Source of the DNA: Solenopsis invicta
Taxonomy: Eukaryota > Arthropoda > Insecta > Hymenoptera > Formicidae
DNA length: 64,000 nucleotides
Assembly (NCBI RefSeq): GCF_016802725.1
Contig: NC_052676.1
Coordinates: 7,705,433 to 7,769,432 of the forward strand
Direction: 5' to 3'
Below are positions 10,401 to 19,700 of the stretch, in pieces. Numbering within the stretch: the stretch's first letter is position 1; every line of letters begins with the position of its first letter. The notes under the pieces are model-generated. The model worked only from the letters and a program-made list of their open reading frames with translations, was not told the origin of the DNA and did no database searches. The position numbers were made by a program, and so were the translations under genes.

Positions 10401-11502
10401 TAAAACCCGGTAGATTGGGCTGACTTAAAAAATCACAACAAAAATCCAGCCAAACATTCAATTAAAATTTAATAAATGAGACAATATAAATGAGATAATA
10501 TTTAATATAAACATTATTATAAATAAGAAAAACATGAAAAAAATTAATGAATTGATGAAGAAAAAGGACACGTAATAAAACTGAATAAAATCAATGTATC
10601 TGGTATTTTAACTAGCAATTTTTAGCAATTTCATACACGATAAAATCTTTTTTTTCGACTTTTAGAAAATTAAAAAAATTATTTTTGTTTTAATTTTTAA
10701 TTTTATAGTTAAAACCTCTATTATTTTTAAACAAATTTATATAAAATACTCGTGACAAAATGTATGTAATAGATATTTTAAGACTTCATATATGATGGAA
10801 TCAATATTTGTCAAACCAAAAATGGACCAAAAACTTATTGATTTAACCTTATGTAAATAGTATATTTATGTCTATTATATTAATACATAAAATAAATTAA
10901 ATTGAAATTAATTCATTGTAGAATTATCAACGGAATAGTAAATTTTGTTAATCATTAGTGAACTATAAAAAATAAAAACGCATAAAATTCGTAAACTTCA
11001 AAAAACTTACTAGACTAAAAAAAAACCATCAAAACGTAATTAAAAAAAAAGTTTAGTACATATTAAGATATCTTCTACGTATTGCCAAAATTTTACAATT
11101 TTTTGAATTTTGGAATAGTCTTCTCTTGTTAGATTAAAAATATAATTATTATAACTCTTTTTTATTAAAAAGTTTGCATACAACTTGTTAGATAAAATTA
11201 CATTTTTATTTAATAAAAAGAAACACTTTTCTACTTGGTTAAAGTGATTCGTTAACGAAAGATATTTAATGGGTTCAGATAATGAAAAGACTCGAAAGCA
11301 CGGACTTAAGAGAGCTACGGTGTGCCAATTGTCGATCGCATCTTCGTTATCGACTTAGAACTGTAAGTATTGAAGTAATGATCCATAAAATGTTAAAGTG
11401 ACAAATAATAATTTCTATTTTCAGAACGTTAAACTCAAAACGGACACTTGTCCGAGATGTAATCGATCGCAGAGACACGCGGCTTCTCCCTCTTCCACAT
11501 AA
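4423..11502 (+). CDS. Gene A: four-helix membrane protein with cysteine-rich zinc-ribbon-like tail
   Basis: Model exons: 4423-4453 (weak), 4801-4964, 5775-5932, 6016-6109, 6571-6612, 7918-8120, 8182-8308, 9693-9776, 9865-9966, 11279-11362, 11425-11502. They total 1,167 nt with phase kept at every join, giving 388 residues. The N-terminal part has four hydrophobic helices. The tail starts right after helix 4 with KRKCSACKCY and carries three CxxC...CxxC modules. No enzyme motif is visible. From topology I infer that the tail lies in the cytoplasm and binds zinc. The family is not one I can name: it lacks the LITAF pattern, and the membrane part is most like gene B. The first exon is the least certain; its donor (GTTTCT) is poor and it was chosen for phase and position. 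A second 3' end is given separately. Confidence 0.6.
4801..4964 (+). CDS. Gene A exon: transmembrane helices 1 and 2
   Basis: The acceptor is TTCGCAG, the phase asks for one preceding base, and the exon ends with CCG before the donor GTAATT. It encodes two hydrophobic segments (LLVFAFTIYMIVM and FLIVLSGVYVFALVVEL) with only a short Pro/Ser-rich loop between them, unlike gene B where the first loop is long and basic. If the donor is not used the frame runs on to TGA at 5019-5021, adding a third hydrophobic segment and giving a possible short form. The end AGGTLHIIP aligns in position with ATGELHGRKT at the same junction in gene B, which is why I prefer the spliced form. Confidence 0.65.
5775..5932 (+). 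CDS. Gene A exon: transmembrane helices 3 and 4
   Basis: The exon is bordered by CATTACAG and the strong donor GTGAGT. It encodes two long hydrophobic helices, the first beginning SLLGLIFFGVAGILLIV. The matching exon of gene B begins FLLGLGVILFGIVGALSL, with the same small-residue pattern and spacing. This exon is the clearest evidence that genes A and B are paralogues. Its first codon is ATG, but the acceptor directly before it and the upstream helices argue that it is internal. Confidence 0.75.
6016..6612 (+). CDS. Gene A exons: juxtamembrane cysteine cluster and linker
   Basis: Exon 6016-6109 (acceptor TTTCTAG, donor GTGAGT) begins FWKRKCSACKCYNG, a basic stop-transfer followed by a CxxCxC cluster, then a Lys/Glu linker. 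Exon 6571-6612 (acceptor GCCCAG, donor GTAAGT) adds 14 residues, IQTESKKVSIVESQ, in phase 0. An alternative upstream acceptor near 6440 cannot be excluded for the second exon. The intron between them contains a GC-rich patch (6300-6340) with no other recognisable content. Confidence 0.6.
7918..8308 (+). CDS. Gene A exons: first zinc-ribbon-like module and CCxxCxC cluster
   Basis: Exon 7918-8120 encodes CEFC, 20 residues, then CFQC, followed by an aromatic and acidic stretch ending PCCSG. Its donor GTAACA leaves GG, which the next exon (8182) completes with G and continues CKCITD. The split codon makes a PCCSGCKC cluster, so the join is supported by both phase and cysteine spacing. After that the chain is Ser/Gln-rich. 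Two donors compete at the end: CAG before GTTGCG (8308), which leads to the later cysteine exons, and GCGA before GTAAAT (8315), which leads to the charged alternative exon. Confidence 0.7.
8384..8628. mobile_element. Degenerate palindromic MITE related to the element at 38991
   Basis: The right end TTTGCTGGGTTA and inner words TTATATAACTGTTA match the CCCAGCAAAC element at 38991-39152. The left half is a diverged reverse complement of the right half (both contain GTTATATAACA-type words). It sits in gene A between two exons. It has no coding content. Confidence 0.5.
8929..9218 (+). CDS. Gene A alternative last exon: charged tail
   Basis: The acceptor is AATTTTAG and the frame is open in the phase that accepts the 8315 donor, giving ...QQVAIKQKEE. 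The exon encodes about 95 residues rich in Glu, Lys, Thr and Arg, with a GGGG run, and stops at TAG (9216-9218). Codon content is clearly protein-like in one frame only. No donor in the right phase joins it to the downstream cysteine exons, so I read it as an alternative terminal exon. That isoform (371 aa) would lose the second and third zinc-ribbon modules. Confidence 0.55.
9225..9524 (-). CDS. Small minus-strand membrane-protein frame inside gene A
   Basis: A 99-residue frame starting with two ATG codons has one strong hydrophobic stretch (IISLIYCIYLIAYIFLIG) followed by a second, weaker one (ARGFILLLGGVSF). It lies on the strand opposite gene A, seven bases beyond the alternative stop codon. 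I do not recognise it. The helix content recalls the local four-helix family, so it could be an inverted remnant or a nested gene, but chance is possible in AT-rich DNA. Confidence 0.3.
   Translation of the reverse strand: MMYNETHKFINNYKFWGTFKIISLIYCIYLIAYIFLIGSTLFDFNCNNARGFILLLGGVSFLKRFHFSCIESFVSSDRATTTNLTMYTRDAWLSSIYVK
9693..9966 (+). CDS. Gene A exons: second zinc-ribbon-like module
   Basis: Exon 9693-9776 (acceptor ATTCTAG, donor GTGACT) encodes 28 residues ending SCLFCRRQ. Exon 9865-9966 (acceptor TTCTAG, donor GTAAAT) encodes 34 residues with an extra Cys and then NYFCEFC. Joined in phase 0 they give CLFC, 27 residues, CEFC. The split of one CxxC pair per exon is repeated in the third module, which suggests that the modules arose by duplication of exon pairs. 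Confidence 0.65.
9967..11278. other. Gene A intron, AT-rich, nothing recognised
   Basis: Very low GC with many T and A runs. No inverted repeat, open frame or RNA gene that I can support. Confidence 0.4.
11279..11502 (+). CDS. Gene A last exons: third zinc-ribbon-like module
   Basis: Exon 11279-11362 (acceptor GTTCAG, donor GTAAGT) encodes ELRCANCRSHLRYRLRT. Exon 11425-11502 (acceptor TTTCAG) encodes DTCPRCNRS and a short Ser-rich end before TAA. Together they give CANC, 18 residues, CPRC, the most compact and canonical of the three modules. Phase is 0 on both sides. Both introns here have strong splice signals, so these exons are the most secure part of the tail. Confidence 0.7.
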
Positions 11503-12495
11503 ACAGGTTGCGATTACGACACAACAGATCCTTCGGGTCGATAAAGCGCGTATCCATGCGAGTCATAAAACGGAAACGTCGATAGTGGATTGTTTCATTA
11601 AAAAGTTTTATTCCTTACAATAAGAGTCATTAGGAACAGCGATTGAAGGAACACACAGTATATTCGCGCGGACACATTGAGAAGAAATAAGCAGCGCCGA
11701 TCGCGTTGTTGATCGTTACAGCTGTAACTTAATGTAAGATAACACTATCGGAAGAACATGATTATTCATATTGCTTTGTGATATTCCTCGAAACATGATA
11801 TCAGTTGCCGCCAACGGCGGGATATGCGCGACGCGCGTAATCTGTAATCTGCTTGTAAACATTATTAATCTAGCTTATTGTTTATTTCACTTTCTATCTA
11901 TTTTTCAGTCTTGCATTCTTAAATATAGCGTGATTTTACGCATTAGGCTTTTGCTTAAATTTCTATCGCCGATCTCAGAGTTGTCCTTCTGCACTCTGGG
12001 CGCGCGACAGTAACAAAAAATATAGCGATATAAAATTTAAGACCCGTTAAAAACTGTGCGATTAGAAAATACACGGGTGCAATTCGTATCGTTTTTAAAA
12101 CAAGTGTAGTAAATGTCGAAGAGAGACTTAATCTGATATAAAATCGCGGTCCCGCTGCGTACTATCTTATTATTTTTATTATATTTTTACATTATGCTAC
12201 GAGCGAGCCGGTGTTACGTAGATAGTTAAAAAATAGATACATGCCAACGATTATACGCAGTTTTATACGTTTTATACGTTATAAAACAGTAATATGGCAT
12301 TTACCAATAAAATGCTATAAAATTGGAAAAAAAAACAATATGCGCGAATTACGTCAAGTAATTCGTATGAACTCGAAAGAAATCGCGGATAACAACGCAT
12401 GCACTTAAAAAAAAAAATCTCTGTATCACTCACATGTGAAGCTCTTTGGCATCATGTCAATAATTAAAAACAAAAAAATCTAATGATTAGAACGC
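11503..12495. other. 3' flank between convergent genes A and C
   Basis: Probable 3' UTR of gene A followed by intergenic DNA. An 80-residue frame at 11771-12013 has no coding features I trust. AATAAA-type signals occur near 12308. Confidence 0.4.
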
Positions 12496-12628
12496 GTGAA
12501 ATAAACGTAAAAACCGCAGTTCTCTAAAACCTATATAGAGGATCAAAAAGGAAAAAGAACCCCTTCTTCTTTTCCCTTTTGACCCTTATGTAGGTTTTAG
12601 AGAATTGCGGGTTTTACGTGCATTTCAT
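12496..12628. repeat. Long hairpin (inverted repeat) in the 3' UTR of gene C
   Basis: CGTAAAAACCGCAGTTCTCT at 12506 pairs with the segment ending GAATTGCGGGTTTTACG at 12618 over about 50 nt, with a short purine/pyrimidine loop near 12550-12580. It ends only about 40 bp past the stop codon of gene C, so it is probably transcribed in the 3' UTR. It is most likely a MITE; a regulatory dsRNA role is inference. Confidence 0.7.
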
Positions 12629-12669
12629 AGCATATCCTTACATATAAGGGCAAAGAAAATAATTAAAAA

Positions 12670-13749
12670 CTATTCAACACGAGTGGTTTCCTGCTTCAGG
12701 ATCGGTCTGGGCCGTTTGTCCTCATTGTCGCTCGCCACGTCGAACGGAATAAGACAGGACGTCGCGTTTTCTGTAGGCGTGCAATTCAGGACGCGATTCG
12801 GCGTGCAATTTTGAACGTAGCGCGACGTAGTAGCAAACGGATTGGCTGTACGCAATATCGCGTCGCCTTTTCCCACCTTCGTCAGGACCCCACCGTGCCA
12901 GACTTCGTGATCGCTAAGCTTCTCGCCGATTTGGAGGGAATTCAGATAGGAGACATCGATCTGCTCGTTGCAGCCGTATAATCGGCGATCCTGATGAGTA
13001 AGAGAGGATTGCGGACAAGCGATTGCGTCCTTCGAATAAAAATACGGCACCAGCACGTAACACGCCGGATAATTCTGATGGCGAACGGCGGCTATCGATC
13101 GGGTCTGATCAATCGTCTTGTTGGCGAGAAAATTGCAATTGGAGTTGTAGCTCGCAATCGTTCGAGCCCCGGAATCGTTCGGATATCCGTTAAACAAGGA
13201 AGCCTGCGGCGGTGGATATTCCGCTGCGTTCTCACGCAGCGACTTCTTCGACAATTTATTCAGCGGCTCGTAAGACCTCGAACTGTCCGTGGGCAAATGG
13301 GGTAGCGTGGACACTGTATTGGAGTTCCACATATCGAAATTAGGAAAGCCGTCCGCGTCTTTCTTTAGCAGCGTTTTGTCCTGGAAGTAGTAGTGCTCAT
13401 CTAGCGACTGTACATTGTCGTTGATGTCCGTGAGCACCATCTGCGGCGGCTTCTTGTTTTCATCACCCAGCGAAGCCTCATCCATTGCCGACATGGCCAG
13501 CATAGTGGAATAACGACTGACGTTGCGGTTTCGGCGACCAAAGGATTTAGTAATTGGTGAATTGGCTGGGCCGTTGTCGCCGTTCGGCGATTGTGGTGGA
13601 CAGATCGGCGAGATTTGCTTGCAGCTGCCCTTAGAATCGTTCGATTCAGTCGATGGTGCTGGCGTGGACGTGGTGGTCTTCTTCGATTGCAGATACTTTC
13701 GAGTGATCTGTACGTCACCTTTGTCGTCGACCGTACCACGATCTTCGTA
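12670..13749 (-). CDS. Long last exon on minus strand, disordered tail assigned to gene C
   Basis: The acceptor TCATCAG at 13752-13750 opens a 359-residue frame in phase 0 that ends at TAG (12670-12672). The content is Ser/Thr/Pro/Asn-rich, with a short acidic start (EDRGTVDDKGDVQ) and an end TTRVE. There is no hydrophobic helix and no domain I recognise. It fits either gene C exon 3 or the adenylosuccinate lyase exon at 16764, because all of these borders are phase 0. I favour gene C, since a disordered tail is usual after RRMs. Confidence 0.6.
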   Translation of the reverse strand, partial: YEDRGTVDDKGDVQITRKYLQSKKTTTSTPAPSTESNDSKGSCKQISPICPPQSPNGDNGPANSPITKSFGRRNRNVSRYSTMLAMSAMDEASLGDENKKPPQMVLTDINDNVQSLDEHYYFQDKTLLKKDADGFPNFDMWNSNTVSTLPHLPTDSSRSYEPLNKLSKKSLRENAAEYPPPQASLFNGYPNDSGARTIASYNSNCNFLANKTIDQTRSIAAVRHQNYPACYVLVPYFYSKDAIACPQSSLTHQDRRLYGCNEQIDVSYLNSLQIGEKLSDHEVWHGGVLTKVGKGDAILRTANPFATTSRYVQNCTPNRVLNCTPTENATSCLIPFDVASDNEDKRPRPILKQETTRVE

Positions 13750-16700
13750 CTGATGACATAGACATGCGATTCATGCAAAGAAGAAATTAGATATTGCCGA
13801 AGCGACGACGTAGATAGCACTGATTGCACAGAATCATTTATCAATTAGTAATACAAAAATATCATAAAAGCATCTAAAGAAGAATCTCTTGGATCTTCTT
13901 CTTTTTCTTCTTTAACAATTTTAGTGTAATGGAAATAAGTACAACATTGTAGAAAAAAAGAATAAATCTTTAAATTAATTGATACTGTTATTGATGCAAT
14001 TCGGGCGTAATGTCCGTCACCAGAATACGAAGAGAGATTAAATTGTGAGAATCATCTATGAAATATTTTATGTCCTTTTCATTGTGTAGAATGTTTTGTA
14101 ATAATTGTAAAATAACGTCATATTGGAGTGTGTACCTTGTTGTACAATATTCAAGGAAAAATAAACTTTTTTTTTTTGAGTACGAAGATGAGAATAATTA
14201 TTTCATGTTTTAGTTTTTTTGAACACTAAATGTAATTCCATTTATTGCACTCACAATTTTAAGAAATTTTCGATTAAAGTTTTTCTTTTACACAAAAAGA
14301 GAAATTTTAATGTATTTTGGCATAGATATTTCAGTATTTAAATAGATCCGTAAATGTACATCAATTATTTTTAATTATTAATCAAAAAATTTGGCTTGCA
14401 TTATATTATTGTATTCAATTATTAATATTTTATCACTAATTTCATTTATATCAAATTACTTCATTAATTTATTAACTTCTCTTATTTATACAGTAAAAAC
14501 TTATTGTTAGTAATAGAGTAGACTCTGAGAGAAAATACAAAATCTTATGATTTACATAACTTACATGAGTCCACTTATCTTTTCATAAAGATAGAATTAA
14601 TATAATTATTAATTTTTCTACTTTATCAGATTCTTTTAGTTTTAATATTTTACAATAATCAAAAATTCCTCAAAACTGAATTCCTCAAAACTGTAGCATG
14701 ATAGAGCAATTGGTAAACTTGATCGTGTTCAGCACCTAAAAAACTACAGAAAATAATTACTTTCATTTTTTACACTTTTTTTTATTGAGCAGCGATGATA
14801 GGTTCGTAAGGATCCGATTAATTTCATCGAATTTTCTGAAATTCTCGTAATTGATAATAATTAAATATTCAAATCTGGATGAATTTTAACACATTGCTCA
14901 ATTGTAACTGAACATAATTATTTTTATAATAAACGATATTATCTTAAATAACCTTTGTGGGCCAAGATAACCATGTTTTCGAAATGTTGCATGTTGTGCG
15001 TCAATCGATAAGATGTGTAGCAATATAACCCGTGTTAAAAATAGTTTCGCAATCTTCTCTTGCTTATTTGTACGCTTGTTTGCAGACGATTCAAATTTTT
15101 CCACCCAGAAATATTCCCATAAACCTCTTATTCATAAGAACTGTAGAAGTTTCAAAAGAATCCCTAAACTATTGTACATATTTCTTTCCACAAAAACTTT
15201 AAGCAGCTTAATACACATAATCAATTAGTTGCTGTAAATATAAATTTTATCATTTAATGCTATTCATATTGATTAAAATTGCCTACTCTGTACAATTTGC
15301 CATATCAGCCAGTTTTGGCCCACCGTAACAAGAATCTTTCTTCAAAGAAGCCAAGGTTTTTGCACTCATCTAATACTCTTGAATAAAAATTCACTTACAT
15401 ATTCTACTGATATAAATCTTTTTTATACTTTTTCTCCCTTTTAGAGTTTTTCTACTTTATACTTTATAGGTTGCAAAGTGTTGAACTAAATTATTACTAT
15501 TTCAATGTAAAAGTGATCTTATTAAATATTATTCAAAACTATCAAAATTGTAATAAAAACTGTACTGAGGACTTGAATTCGAATAAAAATTCACAGTAGC
15601 ACTATAGTGGGTTAAAACTTTAAATTGATTAATATAGTCAGTGCATAGTCAATAACGTAGCTGTTAATAAAAAAATTCTTCAGATGCTGTATTTTTCACA
15701 ATCACACGTGTCATGAAAAATTAACAAGAAAAATTGACAAATTGCACACAAATGTACACTCAGAGAAATAAATCGTATCAGCAACTAAATTTGTGAACAA
15801 ATAATACCTCAACTATATAATACAAATTAAAATAATAATAATAGGTTATGTAAACTAATAAGAAACAGAAATATTAACCATTTATCATAAAATTGTTAAA
15901 TAAACTTTAGAAAAAACAGTAATGCAAATGTAGGTGGCCAAAATATTGAACCAACTGAAACTCAAATTCAGGATCCCTCATTCTTATTCCTAACAATTAG
16001 GATTCTGCTATCGTATACCACTATTATACACAGAAAAAAAAAACAGTTGTATAGTTCCAAGAAAAATATATTCTCATTACTTAATAATAATTTTCATGAA
16101 TTAAAAAGAAAAAGTATTGGGAAGAAAATATTATAGCATATTCAAACCAAGAATAAGAATTTTTTAATATATATTAACAAAACAATTGTGCCCTTTCAAG
16201 GGCTATTAAGATTTTAAAATAAAATTATAATATTTAACTGAAATTTAAGAAAACCAAATTTTTTAAAGAAGATTAAATCATATGTAAGCAAGATTACAAT
16301 TATTTCATTTGGAAACAGAAATATAATTTCTTGCTTATATATGAAACAATGATTGTTGGAAAGAATTCAGTAGTTTTAGTTTGATACTAATATTTGATAT
16401 CGTTTTTTTTTTTCTATTCAGTTATTCCAGTCGACCATACATAAAATAGAAGTATGCAATTGCCATAACTTATTTACAGTAATCTGTTTAACTATCCAAC
16501 TATACTACTAGTTGAAGTTATAATAGTTGTACAAAATATTGTCATGATGATATAAACTATTTCATAGTTATTGCAAGTAAAACTTGAGTTTTAGTATAAC
16601 TCTAAAATACTTTATTGAACTGGATACTCTAATTCTACATATATATAGTTGCTTGTATAGTTGCCATCACAAATTTTTCTTTAAGTGTACTTATTATGTC

Positions 16701-19700
16701 AACAATATACGACTGCACACAGACACACAGACCGGTATGGTCTTATCGTTTGGGGGCACGTACCATTTCAGCTTTGGCCAGGTAAATCCAAAGCTTGCGC
16801 CACGTGCTGAACTTATTCTGGTCACTGAAATTGTAGCGCATCTCCTTCGAAGCGTACCGTGTCGACAGAGGAGAGCGATAGTCGCAATAATCGTTGCTGG
16901 GCACTTTTGAGACACTCATGGTTGATCGAGAAAGAAAGAAATTTGGAGCGAAAGGAATTGTCTGACGCGACCGCGAGAACGAGACTACGTGAGATCAGCT
17001 GATACCGTCACCCGACCGGCCGATTGAAATCGCGAGCGCCTCGCCTTGGAAAATACATGAACCTACTTCGCTGTTCAGTTCTGTCGATATTCCAAGTATG
17101 AATAGGTAAACGACCCGAATGAACAGTTGTTCCTTCTAGCTGAACTTCCTACTTCCTAGTCCGCCTGCGTGCACCGTCGTATTCGGACGTGTCCGATCGT
17201 CACTAATATTTTTTTTTGTAACCGTCGATTGCGTACTTATTGCATCACAATCGGCCTGCCGGGACAACCGCTGTTGTTCCGTGCCTTGATTTCTAATACG
17301 AGTTTTATGGTACGGTCGTATCGTCCCCGTAATCCCGGAAACGGGAATCAATAACGAAGAAGAAGCTGAACTTCTTGCACAGTTCATCCTTCCTCCTTTC
17401 CTTTTTCTACGTTGAAGAAAAAAAAAAGAAAAAGGATGAACTGTGCAAGAAATGCAGTTTAAAAAAAAATCTAATATGACGAATAAACACGACGATAAAT
17501 AAATATAGCAATGAATAAACGAATTAATAATAAAAGCATGTAATATTACGATAGCGATTCCAAATAACCAGTTCATGACAGTCTCTCTGACAAATATAAA
17601 AAAAAGAAAAAAATAACTTCACGAAATGACTCATACAGCACAGATTATTGCAGCAAAACGTGGCAATATTACGTATTGCGGTGTAATATTATAGAAACAT
17701 AAAGATTTTTTGCAATATTACTTCAACAATGTTGCAGCAACGTTTCAAAAATATACAGCAGAATAATATCATGTACTTCATCTGCAAGCCAGTACGTGCC
17801 ACTATCATCAGACATGAACACGAAGTTTTACTTCTCATAGATAAAAAATTACACAAAATGAACTAAATGGTGCAGCATTGTGAGATTTTTCATTTACATT
17901 TTAATAATTGCTTGAAGAAGCGAGTTCTTTCTTTTTGAAAACGGAAGTAAATGGTGTGTATTTTGAGTAACATTTTTGGTTCTCTTATAAAAATTAATTG
18001 AGAGATTATAATTCCTGGAAGTTTTATGTGCTGTATTATTTATCCACACAGCAAAGACGTCCATGGAACATTCTTTGGATAAAGTAAGGAAATATATTAT
18101 AACATTGCTACAATATTATAAAAGTATTTTACATATAGCTACAGAAATTGTATAGCATTTTTTATTTTACATCTTTTTCCTGTCAATTAAATTTTATTCT
18201 ACTATAACAATCATCATTCCCATCTAATACTTTAATTAAAGAAATAATATGCTCACTCCAATATGACGTTCAATAAAGGAAATTCTTAAAGTTTATCATA
18301 ATTTGTTATTATCTCTCTTCATTCACTTTCAACTTAAATTGAAGCGGTAACATGAAAAAAGATTTATATTAAATTATAATTTAAAAAAAATTAAAAGAAG
18401 TTATCACTATTTTGCACACTATGTGTGAATAATGAATTAGTTTATTTTCAAATTAAAAATCTAATTGCAAAAACTTACACAATCAGAGTAAAATCAGTGC
18501 TTCAATTTTGATTGTTGAAATCTGATGTCATTTTTGTTTGTTGTGTGTGTGTGTGTGTGTGTGTGTGTAGAAAAATAAAAGTTAAAATTCAAAAATTACT
18601 CACCACGTTAGTAGGATTCCAATCGACACGTGCCCATTCAACGTGTACTTCATTACATTTAAAGAGCCTTTCAGGTCTCAATTTTCGTCTCGCCAAGGCT
18701 GCATTACGATGTGATTTGAAAGAAACTATAGCATAGGCAGCATCGTGATTCGGAAATCGATAAATAGACACGTACTCGATATCCCATGCTGATGCATAAA
18801 TCACCTAAATAAGGAATAAACAAATTGAAATTTTCAAAATAAGGAATAATCGAGCAAACATGAAAAGTGTGTACTTATTTACAAATTACGTAATATGAAT
18901 ATAAGAAAAAGATACATGAGTTATACAAAAAACAATATAGCAGTAAAAATGACAATAAAACCTATTTTTCAAAGCAATCTGGAGAAGTTTTAAAAAAATG
19001 TTCAAGTTTCACACAAAACTTGAATTATTTTTAAATCTGAAGCCCATTTTAAATAATCTATAATTTACATTACGACAAGTTAAAATTCTAGTTCTAATTT
19101 CATAAGTGTCACCTGTGGATAAAATTTTTTTCAAAATTCTTAATATATTTTTTCAAAATTTCTATATAAATTAAAAAATTTTTAAGAATTTCTAAGATTA
19201 TATCATAATTTATTATGTAATTTTTCAATGTTTCGAGCCGTCAACTAGATGTGATTGTAACTAAAAATGTACAAATCAAGAAATCAAATTGAATTAAATA
19301 TTGGTAACATGTTCACTGTATTTTCAAGCTATTTACCAATTGATACTTTTTTCTGTATATAATTATTAAAAAAAACTTATAAAATCTCTCTGAATATGTT
19401 CAAGTACTTTTTTCAAAAATCTATAATAAAATCTATCTTTGAAGTAGGCTTTATATAAGTATAATCTGAAATTGATGTAAATTATAATAAAATCTGTTTA
19501 AAATAGGCTTTATAATCATACATGTAAAAGATAAACAAAGATTTACTCTAACAACTTCTTCTGATGCGATGTGCCACGGCAGAGGACCGACATAGAGTTT
19601 GCACTTATTTACACTCGCCAAGACCCTTATTTTTCTGCCTGGTGAGATTTCGTACTGGTCTAACTGGGTGATGGCGCGTGCCGCGTCATCCGGATTTGTA

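Noticed and set aside
13401..13844. 147-residue minus-strand frame
   Set aside because: It is a shifted-frame shadow of the last exon of gene C, Arg-rich as expected for a wrong frame.
16764..16919. Complete adenylosuccinate lyase gene
   Set aside because: Only the first 52 residues are present; no catalytic segment was found nearby.
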